DNA from: Vibrio sp. SNU_ST1 | GTDB taxonomy: Bacteria > Pseudomonadota > Gammaproteobacteria > Enterobacterales > Vibrionaceae | NCBI RefSeq assembly: GCF_030563405.1 | Contig: NZ_CP130748.1 | Coordinates: 1,302,001 to 1,366,000 of the forward strand | Length of the DNA stretch: 64,000 nucleotides | Direction: 5' to 3' | In this document: positions 27,194 through 38,700 of the stretch, piece by piece | How positions within the stretch are numbered: the stretch's first letter is position 1 | How the letters are laid out: the number at the start of each line of letters is the position of its first letter | Translations under genes and position numbers: made by a program | Notes under the pieces: model-generated | The model's input: only the letters and a program-made list of their open reading frames with translations | What the model was told of the DNA's origin: nothing | Databases searched by the model: none

Positions 27194-28626
27194 CTATTGA
27201 GTACTTTGAACATCAGTTTTTTGATTGGGTTGTTGTAAGGAGGATGCATTAACTTGGTGAAATTAATTTTTCCTCGACTTAGAACGGTTTTGGCATGACT
27301 AAAGGTCTTGAAGCCTTCAATGCCATGATAGTGTCCCATGCCTGAAGGGCCGATGCCACCGAACGGCGCATCTTCTGCTGCCACATGTACTAGCGAGTCG
27401 TTAATACAAACACCGCCAGAATGCGTACTCGATAAGAACTGTTCTTGGGTCTGTTTATCATGACTCATCAGATACAGAGCAAGCGGACGTTCTCTTGCTG
27501 TGATGTAGTTGATCGCTTCTTCGATTGAATCATAAGGTAAGATTGGCAGTACCGGGCCAAACAACTCTTCTTGCATTGCGACCATGTCGTCATTCACTTC
27601 GGTAAGAAGGTGCGGCGTCATTCTGTGGTTCACATCATCTTGTGCTTGTTCTGTCACGGTGTGAATAACCGCACCTTTCGATTGTGCGTCTTCAATTACA
27701 CCTTTCAAGCGATTGTACTGGCGCATGTTGATTACAGAGGTTAAGTCCTTGCTCTCAATACCTGCTTTATACAGTTTTTTGAAGTAACGCTTATAGGCTG
27801 TGATGAAGATGTCGACTTTATCTCGTGGTAATAAGATGTAATCGGGCGCGACACAAATCTGGCCAGCGTTTAGGCTTTTTGCAAATAGGATGCGTTCAAC
27901 GGCGTCAGCCACATCAAAGTCAGGGGCAATAATCGTTGGAGATTTGCCGCCTAATTCCAAGGTTACGGGTGTTAAGTTGTCGGCTGCTGCTCTCATTACG
28001 TGCTTACCCACAGAGGTCGACCCTGTGAATAGAATATGGTCAAACGGGAGCTGGCTAAATTTCGCGGAAACGTCAGCTTCGCCTTCGATAATCGCGACTT
28101 GATCTTCACTAAAGCCTTCAGCCAACATTGCCTTTAAAACCCGGTTAGTCGCTGGAGTGAACTCAGACATCTTGAGCATTGCAGTATTACCGGCCGCAAA
28201 CGCCGTGATGAGAGGACCTAAAGAGAGCATCACCGGGAAATTCCAAGGAACAATGATACCGACAACACCCACTGGCTGATAATGAACCGTGATCTTCGCT
28301 GGTGTCAGCATTAAGCCTGCTTTTCTTCGAGATGGCTTCAACCACTTCTTAAGGTTCTTCAGGCTGTAATTGATCTGGTGAAGAGAAGGGGTGATATCAG
28401 CAATCAAGCTGTCGTGTTTTGCTCGATGGCCATAATCTTCAGACACCGCATCAATCAATTGCCCTTGGTAGCGTATTAGCAACGCTTTCAATTCCGATAG
28501 GTCTTTTCTTCTCTGCTCAAGCACCGGATTAACATTACTGCGGTAGTGATCTTTTTGTCGGTTGAATATTTGCTCCATGTCGTTGGTGTTCGACGTGGTT
28601 GGTTCAAGGTCTAGATTATGGCTCAT
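27190..28626 (-). CDS. coniferyl-aldehyde-dehydrogenase-like NAD(P)+ aldehyde dehydrogenase
   Basis: 478 residues from the ATG at 28626; the frame extends upstream to 28710 but that part contains the TetR operator. The aldehyde dehydrogenase fold is intact: 'PWNFPVML' (N-terminal cofactor site), 'FTGSTSVGKHV', 'LELGGKSPTI' with the general base Glu, and 'NAGQICVAPDY' with the catalytic Cys. The C-terminal 'NPIKKLMFKVL' tail resembles CalB-type enzymes, which oxidise aromatic or medium-chain aldehydes. First gene of a two-gene operon with tetR. Confidence 0.88.
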   Translation of the reverse strand: MSHNLDLEPTTSNTNDMEQIFNRQKDHYRSNVNPVLEQRRKDLSELKALLIRYQGQLIDAVSEDYGHRAKHDSLIADITPSLHQINYSLKNLKKWLKPSRRKAGLMLTPAKITVHYQPVGVVGIIVPWNFPVMLSLGPLITAFAAGNTAMLKMSEFTPATNRVLKAMLAEGFSEDQVAIIEGEADVSAKFSQLPFDHILFTGSTSVGKHVMRAAADNLTPVTLELGGKSPTIIAPDFDVADAVERILFAKSLNAGQICVAPDYILLPRDKVDIFITAYKRYFKKLYKAGIESKDLTSVINMRQYNRLKGVIEDAQSKGAVIHTVTEQAQDDVNHRMTPHLLTEVNDDMVAMQEELFGPVLPILPYDSIEEAINYITARERPLALYLMSHDKQTQEQFLSSTHSGGVCINDSLVHVAAEDAPFGGIGPSGMGHYHGIEGFKTFSHAKTVLSRGKINFTKLMHPPYNNPIKKLMFKVLNR

Positions 28627-28647
28627 AGTATCCCCTAAATTCGGAAG

Positions 28648-28671
28648 CTGACCGATTGGTTGGTCGGTTAG
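28648..28671. promoter_or_regulatory. probable TetR-family operator
   Basis: The arms CTGACCGA (28648-28655) and TCGGTTAG (28664-28671) are inverse complements with one mismatch, spaced by eight bases. The site lies 21 nt upstream of the aldehyde dehydrogenase start. Such GACCGA..TCGGTC sites are typical of TetR/AcrR operators. Confidence 0.6.
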
Positions 28672-29187
28672 AATTACAAGAAGATCGAACCGAATACAAG
28701 ATATGTGCAAGAAAAGTTCAATAGTTGAGCGGCGACAACATTGAACTGGGCGAGTTTTAGTAGGAAGAATGAAGTATTAGTAGGTATCGAATCGCGGGAT
28801 ACAAGTAGTGTTTGTGATAGCGAAAATTCAGATTGGGAAGTGCTCATATTTGTCACAACGTTGACTTAATCTCACCCAGTTGGCTAAGAATTTTGTGTGC
28901 CTTTGGTATTTTATTCATCTTATTTTTTGTTAGAAAGTGCTTTAAATCTAATGCGCTTCAGCCTGTTTTTTTGCCTAAAACCTTGTAATACCTTACCTGT
29001 CACTTTAAGTCGCATCGTCGATAAATAAACGTAATCGTAACAACAAATATCAATGGTTGGACTCACTCTTCATTATATCGGTTAATGCAGCCAACAAATC
29101 GTTTTTGAACGTTTTTTGTTGGGTTATACCTCGCTATTCCCAAGAGGTATCTTCTGTCGATGGCCCTATAGTGTGAGGTCGCTAGAA
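28672..29187. other. spacer with divergent promoters
   Basis: About 515 nt between the aldehyde dehydrogenase gene and speA, with no supported gene. It should hold the divergent promoters of both units. A GTTTTTGAACGTTTTTTGTTGG stretch (two halves of a T-rich repeat) lies just upstream of speA. No further element is recognised. Confidence 0.5.
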
Positions 29188-31095
29188 TTGGAAAATTCGG
29201 TTAATTTGGAACGCATCCGTGCTGAGTATAATGTAAAGCACTGGAGCCAAGGTTTTTATGGCATTGATGACAACGGCGAAGTGTATGTATCGCCGAGCGA
29301 AACGGATCATCAAGTCCCACTAAGTAAGATCGTAAAACAGTTAGAGCAAAGAAATATTGGTTTGCCTGCTCTTGTGCGTTTTCCTCAAATAGTGCATCAA
29401 CGTGTGCACAATATCTGTAACGCATTTAACCAAGCGATCGACGAATATCAGTACGACAACCGTTACCTGCTTGTTTATCCGATTAAAGTTAACCAACAGA
29501 AAGAAGTGGTTGATGAGATCTTAGCGAGCCAAGCTCAATTAGAGCAGAAGCAATTGGGTTTAGAAGCGGGCAGCAAACCTGAGCTATTAGCAGTATTGGC
29601 GTTGGCTCAAAAAGCAAGCTCAGTGATCGTGTGTAACGGTTACAAAGACAGAGAATACATCCGTCTTGCGCTGATTGGTGAAAAGCTGGGTCATAAAGTA
29701 TTTATCGTTCTAGAGAAGCTATCAGAGCTTGATCTTGTTCTTTCTGAAGCGAAAGCACTTGGCGTGGAACCTCGTTTAGGTTTGCGTATTCGTCTTGCTT
29801 CTCAAGGTGCTGGTAAATGGCAAGCAAGTGGTGGCGAGAAGTCGAAGTTCGGTTTGTCTGCATCACAAGTGCTTACCGTTATTGAACGTTTAAAAGCAGA
29901 AAATCAGCTAGATGCTCTTGAGTTAGTGCATTTCCATCTTGGCTCACAAATGGCCAATATTCGTGATGTGCGAAATGGTGTAAGCGAAGCGGCTCGTTTC
30001 TATTGTGAACTGCGCGATATCGGTGCTCAATTGAAGTACTTAGATGTTGGTGGTGGTTTGGCGGTTGATTACGATGGTACACGCAGCCAGTCTTCAAACT
30101 CAATGAACTACGGCTTGCTTGAGTACGCTCGTAATATTGTGATGACAGTAGGGGATATTTGTAAGCTCTACAATCAGCCACAACCTGTGATCATTTCTGA
30201 ATCTGGTCGTTCGTTGACTGCGCATCACGCTGTGCTTGTTACTAACGTGATTGGTACAGAAAGCTATTCTCCGGAAGATATGGCTGCGCCTGAAGCTGAC
30301 GCACCAATGTTGCTAAACAACATGTGGAAGAACTTCTTAGAGCTAGACGCAGGCAATGATGACCGAGCGTTGATCGAGATCTACAACGACACGCAGAGTG
30401 ATATTGCAGAAGCGCACAACCAATTTGCCACCGGTATGCTGAATCTTCAACACCGTGCTTGGGCAGAGCAGATGTCTTTGCGTATCAACTACGAGCTTAG
30501 CACTCGTATGAGCACTAAGAACCGTTACCACCGTCCTATCTTGGATGAGTTGAGCGAGCGACTAGCGGACAAGTTCTTTGTGAACTTCTCACTGTTCCAG
30601 TCATTGCCAGACGCTTGGGGTATTGATCAGGTGTTCCCTGTATTACCACTGAGCGGTTTAGACAATGCGGATGAGCGTCGTGCTGTGGTGCTGGACATCA
30701 CTTGTGACTCTGACGGTACGATTGACCAGTATGTTGATGGTCAAGGTATTGAAACAACCTTGCCAGTGCCTGCGTGGAATCCAGATGAACCATACTTGAT
30801 GGGCTTCTTCCTAGTAGGGGCTTACCAAGAAATCTTGGGTGATATGCATAACCTATTTGGTGACACGCACAGTGTCGTGGTGAATGTTGATGAGAGCGGA
30901 GAGGCGAACATTGACTACATCAACGAAGGTGACACAGTAGAAGACATGATGCGTTACGTTCACATTGATATGGACCTAATTCGTCAGAACTACAAAGAAT
31001 TGGTAACGGCTAAAGTACCAGCGCAAGAGCAGCAAAGTGTACTTGAAGAGTTAGAGCAAGGCTTGATGGGTTACACCTATCTTGAGGATTTTTAA
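29188..31095 (+). CDS. speA: biosynthetic arginine decarboxylase (TTG start likely)
   Basis: 635 residues from TTG at 29188. No ATG fits: homologues begin near '[19 protein letters not shown]', and the only start with a ribosome binding site (GTGAGGTC, nine bases upstream) is this TTG; the open frame reaches back to a TTG at 29116. It is a PLP-dependent fold III decarboxylase that converts arginine to agmatine. 'YPIKVNQQ' carries the PLP Lys, 'HFHLGSQ' and '[13 protein letters not shown]' bind cofactor, and '[10 protein letters not shown]' holds the active-site Cys. The stop overlaps the speB start (TAATG), so the two are coupled. Confidence 0.93.
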   Translation: MENSVNLERIRAEYNVKHWSQGFYGIDDNGEVYVSPSETDHQVPLSKIVKQLEQRNIGLPALVRFPQIVHQRVHNICNAFNQAIDEYQYDNRYLLVYPIKVNQQKEVVDEILASQAQLEQKQLGLEAGSKPELLAVLALAQKASSVIVCNGYKDREYIRLALIGEKLGHKVFIVLEKLSELDLVLSEAKALGVEPRLGLRIRLASQGAGKWQASGGEKSKFGLSASQVLTVIERLKAENQLDALELVHFHLGSQMANIRDVRNGVSEAARFYCELRDIGAQLKYLDVGGGLAVDYDGTRSQSSNSMNYGLLEYARNIVMTVGDICKLYNQPQPVIISESGRSLTAHHAVLVTNVIGTESYSPEDMAAPEADAPMLLNNMWKNFLELDAGNDDRALIEIYNDTQSDIAEAHNQFATGMLNLQHRAWAEQMSLRINYELSTRMSTKNRYHRPILDELSERLADKFFVNFSLFQSLPDAWGIDQVFPVLPLSGLDNADERRAVVLDITCDSDGTIDQYVDGQGIETTLPVPAWNPDEPYLMGFFLVGAYQEILGDMHNLFGDTHSVVVNVDESGEANIDYINEGDTVEDMMRYVHIDMDLIRQNYKELVTAKVPAQEQQSVLEELEQGLMGYTYLEDF

Positions 31096-32021
31096 TGAAC
31101 GATCTATTTACCAAGCCAGATTATTCGCTGTACTCCAATGCGATGACGTTTATGCGTCGTCCATTGGTGCAAAACCCTATTGATAACGATGCTGATGTGG
31201 TTGTGTTAGGTGCGCCGCTAGATATGGCGACATCTGGCCGCCCGGGTGCTCGCATGGGACCTGATGCTATTCGTCGTGCATCGGTAAATTTGGCGTGGGA
31301 AGGTAAGAAATTCCCGTGGGACTTCAATGTATTTGAACATACCTCGGTGATTGATGCTGGCGACCTTGTATTTGATTGCGGTGATGCTGAAGATCTGACT
31401 CAACGTTTAGAAGCGGCGGCTGATGCGATTTTAAGCAGTGGTAAAACGCTGTTAGGTTTAGGTGGCGACCACTTCATTACACTGCCTCTACTACGAGCGT
31501 ATGGTAAGAAGTACGGTGAGATGGCGTTAATTCACTTCGACGCACATACTGACACCTACAACCAAGGCAGCCGTTACGACCACGGCACTATGTTCTACCA
31601 TGCACCAAACGAAGGTCTTATCTCGCCAGGACATTCGGTGCAGATCGGCATTCGTACCGAGTACAAACAAGAAGGTCATGGCTTCAACGTCATCAATGCG
31701 ATGCAAGCCAATGACATGAGTGTGGACGAGATCATTGCTCAAGTGAAAGATATTGTTGGTGATAAGCCAGTGTATCTGACGTTTGATATCGACTGTCTTG
31801 ATCCTGCTTTTGCACCGGGTACTGGCACGCCAGTATGTGGTGGTTTGAATTCAGATAAAGTGCTGAAAATCATCCGTGGTTTGCAGGGTATCAACATGGT
31901 TGGTATGGATGTGGTAGAAGTGTCCCCAGCCTATGACCAAAGCGAAATTACGGCTCTAGCTGGTGCAACTATCGCACTTGAGCTGCTTTATGTTTGGACT
32001 GCAAATCGCTTAACAAAATAA
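31095..32021 (+). CDS. speB: agmatinase
   Basis: 308 residues. An arginase-family enzyme hydrolysing agmatine to putrescine and urea. Mn ligands are present in 'GGDHF' (~122), 'HFDAHTDTY' (~150) and '[17 protein letters not shown]' (~232-248). Overlaps speA by one base and completes the arginine-to-putrescine route. A strong terminator follows. Confidence 0.97.
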   Translation: MNDLFTKPDYSLYSNAMTFMRRPLVQNPIDNDADVVVLGAPLDMATSGRPGARMGPDAIRRASVNLAWEGKKFPWDFNVFEHTSVIDAGDLVFDCGDAEDLTQRLEAAADAILSSGKTLLGLGGDHFITLPLLRAYGKKYGEMALIHFDAHTDTYNQGSRYDHGTMFYHAPNEGLISPGHSVQIGIRTEYKQEGHGFNVINAMQANDMSVDEIIAQVKDIVGDKPVYLTFDIDCLDPAFAPGTGTPVCGGLNSDKVLKIIRGLQGINMVGMDVVEVSPAYDQSEITALAGATIALELLYVWTANRLTK

Positions 32022-32096
32022 AATAGTTAGCGAGCCATATTGAACGTGACAATCTCGTTTTACGGATAAACACCATCTTGCGGTACATTACCTTCT

Positions 32097-32130
32097 AAAA
32101 GCCGCCCGAGTTCAACTCGGGCGGCTTTTT
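32097..32130 (+). terminator. terminator of speA-speB
   Basis: GCCGCCCGAG and CTCGGGCGGC around TTCAA, with an A-rich 5' flank and a T-tract at the 3' end. Confidence 0.95.
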
Positions 32131-32745
32131 GGTATCTATTGTTTTGTCCTAAAACGTATTCCATTTGACATGTGTATATCCAATGATAAGTCATGGCTAT
32201 TGTTCCTCCATAGCACCTTAATATGTTGATGGGTATATATAAAACTGGCGAAATATACGCTTAATAAATGGTTTCTCATCCGCTTTGTGCTGAACACTGT
32301 CTCAAATTTGGGACTGCTCTCTGCTTTATTACCATCGCATCGTTTGCCTCAAGCAATGTCTTATATTCGCTCATGATTTATCTACTTTATTCCTGTATAT
32401 CTTTATAGGATTAAAGAGATGCAATATCGCTGTGAGTTTATGTGCATATAAATCAATGCACTACTAACGTTTAATTTGTGTTTTAGAAACTCATAGAGAA
32501 TAAGTGAATTTGTGAAAAGGAGTCTCTTAGCACAGACATGGCATTTTTTATGGGGAAGACTAGGCTTAACAGTAAGTAAACTATAAAAAAACAGGTTAAA
32601 TACTTATCTCTTTTCAACTCGAAGAGGCACAACAAAAGATTGGCCATTGATGAGGGGTAAGTATGAATTTGATTAAAGCCTGTAATGATTAGCAAAAATA
32701 ATTTATACAGCTCTAGATAAGAGTGCTTGTGATAACGGGGGATAT
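32131..32745. other. long leader/promoter region of the first giant adhesin gene
   Basis: About 615 nt, AT-rich, without a supported gene. It should hold the adhesin promoter and possibly a long 5' UTR. No c-di-GMP riboswitch pattern, no tRNA and no clear operator are recognised. The ATG at 32746 is preceded by GGGGGATAT. Confidence 0.55.
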
Positions 32746-35700
32746 ATGGATATTGAGGTTTCGCGCCAAGCTGCGGTTGTTGAAGCAGTAAGTGGGGATG
32801 TGGTTGTAGTAACACCTGACGGCAACCCAACAAAAGTTCTAGTTGGCGATATCATCCGTGAAAATGAGATAGTCATTACCGCAAATAATGCAGAACTTGT
32901 ATTAGGTGCTCCAAATGGTGAGGTTCTGGTTGGCGATAATTGTGTTGGATGTATTGATCAGGAATTGTCTTGGGTTGATGCCCCTATCGCCGGAGAGGTC
33001 AATTTCGATCTAGAGCAGTCTGACGACGGAGCCTTTACTGACGATGATATTGCGGCAATCCAAGAAGCTATTTTAGGCGGCGCCGATCCGACTGAAATTT
33101 TGGAAGCAACGGCTGCTGGTGAAGGGCTAGGGTCTGCAAATGCTGGCTTTGTTACGATTGAATACAATAATATTCAAACTCAGCCCTCGACATTCTTTGA
33201 GACATCAGGGCTTGCGAAAGAAGAGGTAGAGGAAACTCGAGAGGAATTTAGAACGATCACCCGTTCGGCTGGTGGTCAATCGATCAGCGAATCAGTCACT
33301 GAAGGTTCCATTTCTGGCAATACCTACCCCCAATCTATTACGACCACAGAAACGATTATTGCGGGCAGCTTAGCTCTAGACCCAGACTCTTTTGTCCCAG
33401 ACACACTCTCCCTTGCTTCACTCCTAAGTGAGCTTAATAACGACATTACATCAAGCGGCCAAGTTGTCACGTTTACTTACGACTCGGTGACGAATTCCAT
33501 TGTTGGTGTCCAAGGTACTGACGAAGTATTACGTATCGATATTGATGCTACTAGTGTTGGCAATAATATCGATATCTCGTTAACCACCACGATTTCTCAA
33601 TCTATTGATCATGTTCCGTCTATCGGTGGTGGGCAGGTCTCTTATACTGGCGATCAAATTAACTTTGCTTTTGATATTCAAGGTGAAGACTCCGCAGGAA
33701 ATCCAATAGCATCACCCATTAATGCGCTGGTTACTTTATTTGACGGGGCGAATCCGTCTGCTGAAAGCGTTAATATCAATAATGTAGAAACGAGTAGTGC
33801 ACCTATTGAAGGCACTTTTTCTAATATTGGAAGTGATAAACTTCAATCTGCAGTCTTTGATGCAAGCGCGTTAGAAGAGTTTGATGGGTTGCTCAGTGAT
33901 AACCAAAATACGGTTGCAAGACTGTCTGATGACGGAACAACGATCACTCTGTCTATTCAAGGGAGAGGTGAGGTTGTTCTCACAATCTCCCTCGATACCG
34001 ATGGCACCTATAATTTCCAACAGTTTAAACCAATAGAAGAAGTGAGCTCCGACACGCTTTCATTCTCTCTACCGATCACGGTTACCGATTTTGACCAGGA
34101 TGTCGTAACGAATACGATTAAGGTAGATATCTCTGATGGCGATAGCCCGTTCATTATTAATGTTGATGGCATTGATGTTGATGAGTCAGGCATTGTTGGC
34201 GGCTCACAAGAAGAGACAGCCCCAGTAGGTGGTGTTGGCAGTATCACAGCAAGTGTTTTTGAAAGTGACATTATTGACCATTATGAACTTGAACCGACTG
34301 AATTTAATACAACGGGCTCCTTGGTTTCTAATGGTGCTGCCGTTCAATTAGAGTTAGTTAGTCAAACCAATGGTGTGAGAACGTATGAAGGTTATGTTGA
34401 GGTCAATGGATCTCGAATTACGGTCTTTGACGTTAAAGTCGATAGTCCATCATTGGGAAATTATGAATTTACTCTGTACGAATCGCTTTCACACCAAGGT
34501 GCTGAAGGTGAGTTACTAACCTTTGTATTGCCCATTTATGCGGTTGACGCGGATGGTGACCGCTCTGCACTATCTGGTGGGTCAAATACACCAGAAGCTG
34601 CTGAGATCTTAATCAGTGTAAAAGATGATGTGGTCGAACTCATCGATAATGTCATTTCCGTCGATGAACCGACTTTGGCGGGTGATACTGTTGTTTCTTA
34701 TAATCTATTCAACTTCGAGGGCGCGGATGGTTCGACAATCCAATCATTGTCTTACGATGGGGTTGAATATAAGTTAGACCAAAGTTTACTTCCAGATGCG
34801 GGACAAACTTTCCCATTTACAGAAGGGGTTGCAACGATTTCACTCAATGGTGATTTTAGTTTTGAAGTCGCTCGTGATATCAACCACTCAAGCAGCGAAA
34901 CCATAGTAAAACAATTTGCCTTTTTAGCTGAAGATGCTGATGGAGACGAGAGTTTCTCTACGCTTGATCTTAGTATTACTGATGGCCAAGATCCGGTAAT
35001 TAACTTAGTTCCACCAGTGACGTTATCTGAAACGAATCTTGGTGATGGATCTTCGCCAAGCGGAAATGCGGTTAGCGCCACTGAAACGATTACGTTTACA
35101 GCCGGTAGTGATGATGTCGCGAGTTTTCGAATTGATCCAAACTTGTTTAATACTAATGATACGCTCAAATCGAATGGGCTTGTCGTTGAACTCAAGGAAG
35201 ATCCTCAGAACTTAGGTACTTATATAGGTTTTGTTAACGACGGGGTAAACCCTGATGTCCCAGTATTCACGATTAGCTTCTCTACAAGCACACTAGGTGA
35301 ATATACCTTTACTTTGTTTGAAGCTCTGGACCATGTGGATGGTTTAGACAATAACGATCTGAGCTTTGAACTACCAGTGTATGCCGTTGATAGCGATGGC
35401 GATAGTTCGCAAATTTCCCCGCTTACAATGATCATCGGTGATGATGTGCAAATCATGAAAGATGGTGTGCTCAATATTATTGAACCGACGGTTGCGGATT
35501 TGGCTGCTGGTAAGGTGACGACTGCCACCATTGATGTGATGCCTGATCAGAGTGCTGATGGCGCGACCATTACCCAGATCACGTATGATAATACCGTTTA
35601 CACCTTGAATCAGGGCTTAACGGGAGAGCAGCTTATTACTGTACCTGAGGGTAAACTGTTCGTTACCCTTGAAGGTGAAATACGCTTTGAGCCCAATCGT

Positions 35701-38700
35701 AATTTAGATCATACAAACAACGAAGACATCGTTAAGACGATAGTAGTAACTTCAAGTGACTTTGATAAAGATCCGGTGACATCCACCGTCACTTTGACCA
35801 TCACCGATGGCGATATTCCAATCATAAATGCCATTCCAAGCGTGTCTCTATCAGAATCTAAGCTTGCAGATGGCTCAGCAGCAAGCAACGCCCCTGTGAG
35901 TCAAACGGAGACGATTCAGTTCACCAATCAAAGTGATGATGTAGTCAAATTCCGTATCGATCCTGCTCAATTCAACACCAACGACACGCTTAAATCGGGT
36001 GGGTTAGCCGTCGACTTACGAATCGATCCACAAAACAGCAACCAGTACATAGGTTTTGTGAAAGATGGAGCCAACCCAGAGATTCCGGTCTTTACTATTA
36101 GCTTCTCTACTAGCACGGTTGGTGGGTATACCTTTACGCTACTTGAAGCATTAGACCATCCTGATGCAGGCAATAAAAACGACCTAAGTTTTGAACTGCC
36201 GGTGTTTGCTGTCGATCGTGACGGTGACGATTCACTGATGTCTCCATTGAAAGTGACGGTCAGCGATGATGTTCAAGGCATGCAAAATCAAACGCTGAGT
36301 ATTACAGAGCCAACGGTTGCAGACTTAGCTGCCGGTGTTGTTACGACAGGCACTGTCGATGTGATGCCAGTGCAAAGTGCAGATGGCGCGACCATTACCC
36401 AGATCACGTATGATAATACCGTTTACACCTTGAATCAGGGCTTAACGGGAGAGCAGCTTATTACTGCACCTGAGGGTAAACTGTTCGTTACCCTTGAAGG
36501 TGAAATACGCTTTGAGCCCAATCGTAATTTAGATCATACAAACAACGAAGACATCGTTAAGACGATAGTAGTAACTTCAAGTGACTTTGATAAAGATCCG
36601 GTGACATCCACCGTCACTTTGACCATCACCGATGGCGATATTCCAATCATAAATGCCATTCCAAGCGTGTCTCTATCTGAATCTAATCTTGCAGATGGCT
36701 CAACAGCAAGCAACGCCCCTGTGAGTCAAACGGAGACGATTCAGTTCACCAATCAAAGTGATGATGTAGTCAAATTCCGTATCGATCCTGCTCAATTCAA
36801 CACCAACGACACGCTTAAATCGGGTGGGTTAGCCGTCGATTTACGAATCGATCCACAAAACAGCAACCAGTACATAGGTTTTGTGAAAGATGGAGCCAAC
36901 CCAGAGGTTCCGGTCTTTACTATTAGCTTCTCTACTAGCACGGTTGGTGAGTATACCTTTACGCTACTTGAAGCATTAGACCATCCTGATGCAGGCAATA
37001 AAAACGACCTAAGCTTTGAACTGCCGGTGTTTGCTGTCGATCGTGATGGTGACGATTCACTGATGTCTCCATTGAAAGTGACGGTCAGCGATGATGTTCA
37101 AGGCATGCAAAATCAAACGCTGAGTATTACAGAGCCAACGGTTGCAGATTTAGCTGCCGGTGTTGTTACGACAGGCACGGTTGATGTGATGCCAGTGCAA
37201 AGTGCAGATGGCGCGACCATTACCCAGATCACGTATGATAATACCGTTTACACCTTGGATCAGAGCTTAACGGGAGAGCAGCTTATTACTGTACCAGAGG
37301 GCAAACTGTTCGTTACCCTTGAAGGTGAAATACGCTTTGAACCCAATCGAAATTTAGACCACACGAACAACGAAAATATTGTTAAGACGATATTAGTGAC
37401 TTCAAGTGACTTTGATAAAGATCCGGTGACATCCACCGTTACTTTGACCATCACCGATGGTGATATTCCAATCATCAACATCATTCCAAGCGTCACTTTA
37501 TCCGAATCTAACCTTATAGATGGCTCGGCAGCAAGCTCCGTGCCAGTGAGTCAAACCGAGACGATCTCGTTTACCAATCAAAGCGACAATGTGACTAGTT
37601 TCCGCATTGAGCCAAGCTTATTTAATACCAACGACACACTTACGTCGAATGGGTTGGTCGTTGAGCTTAAGGCTGATCCAAACACGACTGGTGCGTACAT
37701 CGGCTTTGTGAAAGATGGAGCCAACCCAGAAGTTCCGGTCTTTACTATTAGCTTCTCTACTAGCACGGTTGGTGAGTATACCTTTACGCTACTTGAAGCA
37801 TTAGACCATCCTGATGCAGGCAATAAAAACGACCTAAGCTTTGAACTGCCGGTGTTTGCTGTCGACCGTGATGGTGACGACTCATTGATGTCGCCATTGA
37901 AAGTGACGGTCAGCGATGATGTTCAAGGCATGCAAAATCAAACGCTGAGTATTACAGAGCCAACGGTGGCTGATTTAGCTGCCGGTGTTGTTACGACAGG
38001 CACTGTCGATGTGATGCCAGTGCAAAGTGCAGATGGTGCAACAATCACTCAGTTCGTTTATGACGGACAACTTAGAACATTGGTTCAAACAGATACTGGT
38101 GAGCAGCGGTTCGGTTTCACTGAAGGGACGTTAGTCATCACCCTGCAAGGTCAAGTGCGCTTTGAGCCCAATCGAAATTTAGATCATACAAACAACGAAG
38201 ACATCGTTAAAACAATCGTAGTGACGTCAAGTGACTTTGATAAAGATCCGGTGACATCCACCGTTACTTTGACCATCACCGATGGTGATATTCCAATCAT
38301 CAACACCATTCCAAGCGTCACTTTATCCGAATCTAACCTTATAGATGGCTCGGCAGCAAGCTCCGTGCCTGTGAGTCAAACCGAGACGATCTCGTTTACC
38401 AATCAAAGCGACAATGTAACTAGTTTCCGCATTGAGCCAAGCTTATTTAATACCAACGACACACTCAAATCGAATGGGTTGGTCGTTGAGCTTAAAGCTG
38501 ATCCAAACACGGTTGGTGCGTACATCGGCTTTGTGAAAGATGGAGCCAACCCTGAAGTTCCTGTCTTTACGATTAGCTTCTCTACTAGCACGGTTGGTGA
38601 GTACACCTTTACTTTACTTGAAGCATTAGATCATGCTGATGGCCAAGCAAAGAACGATCTGAGCTTTGAACTGCCCGTTTATGCGGTAGACCGGGATGGT

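Noticed and set aside
29201..30531. Minus-strand frames within speA
   Set aside because: No start signals or recognisable family; speA is an intact conserved gene on the other strand.
32131..32745. c-di-GMP (GEMM) riboswitch upstream of the adhesin
   Set aside because: The conserved GGCAAACC and GACGCAAAGCC elements are not found.
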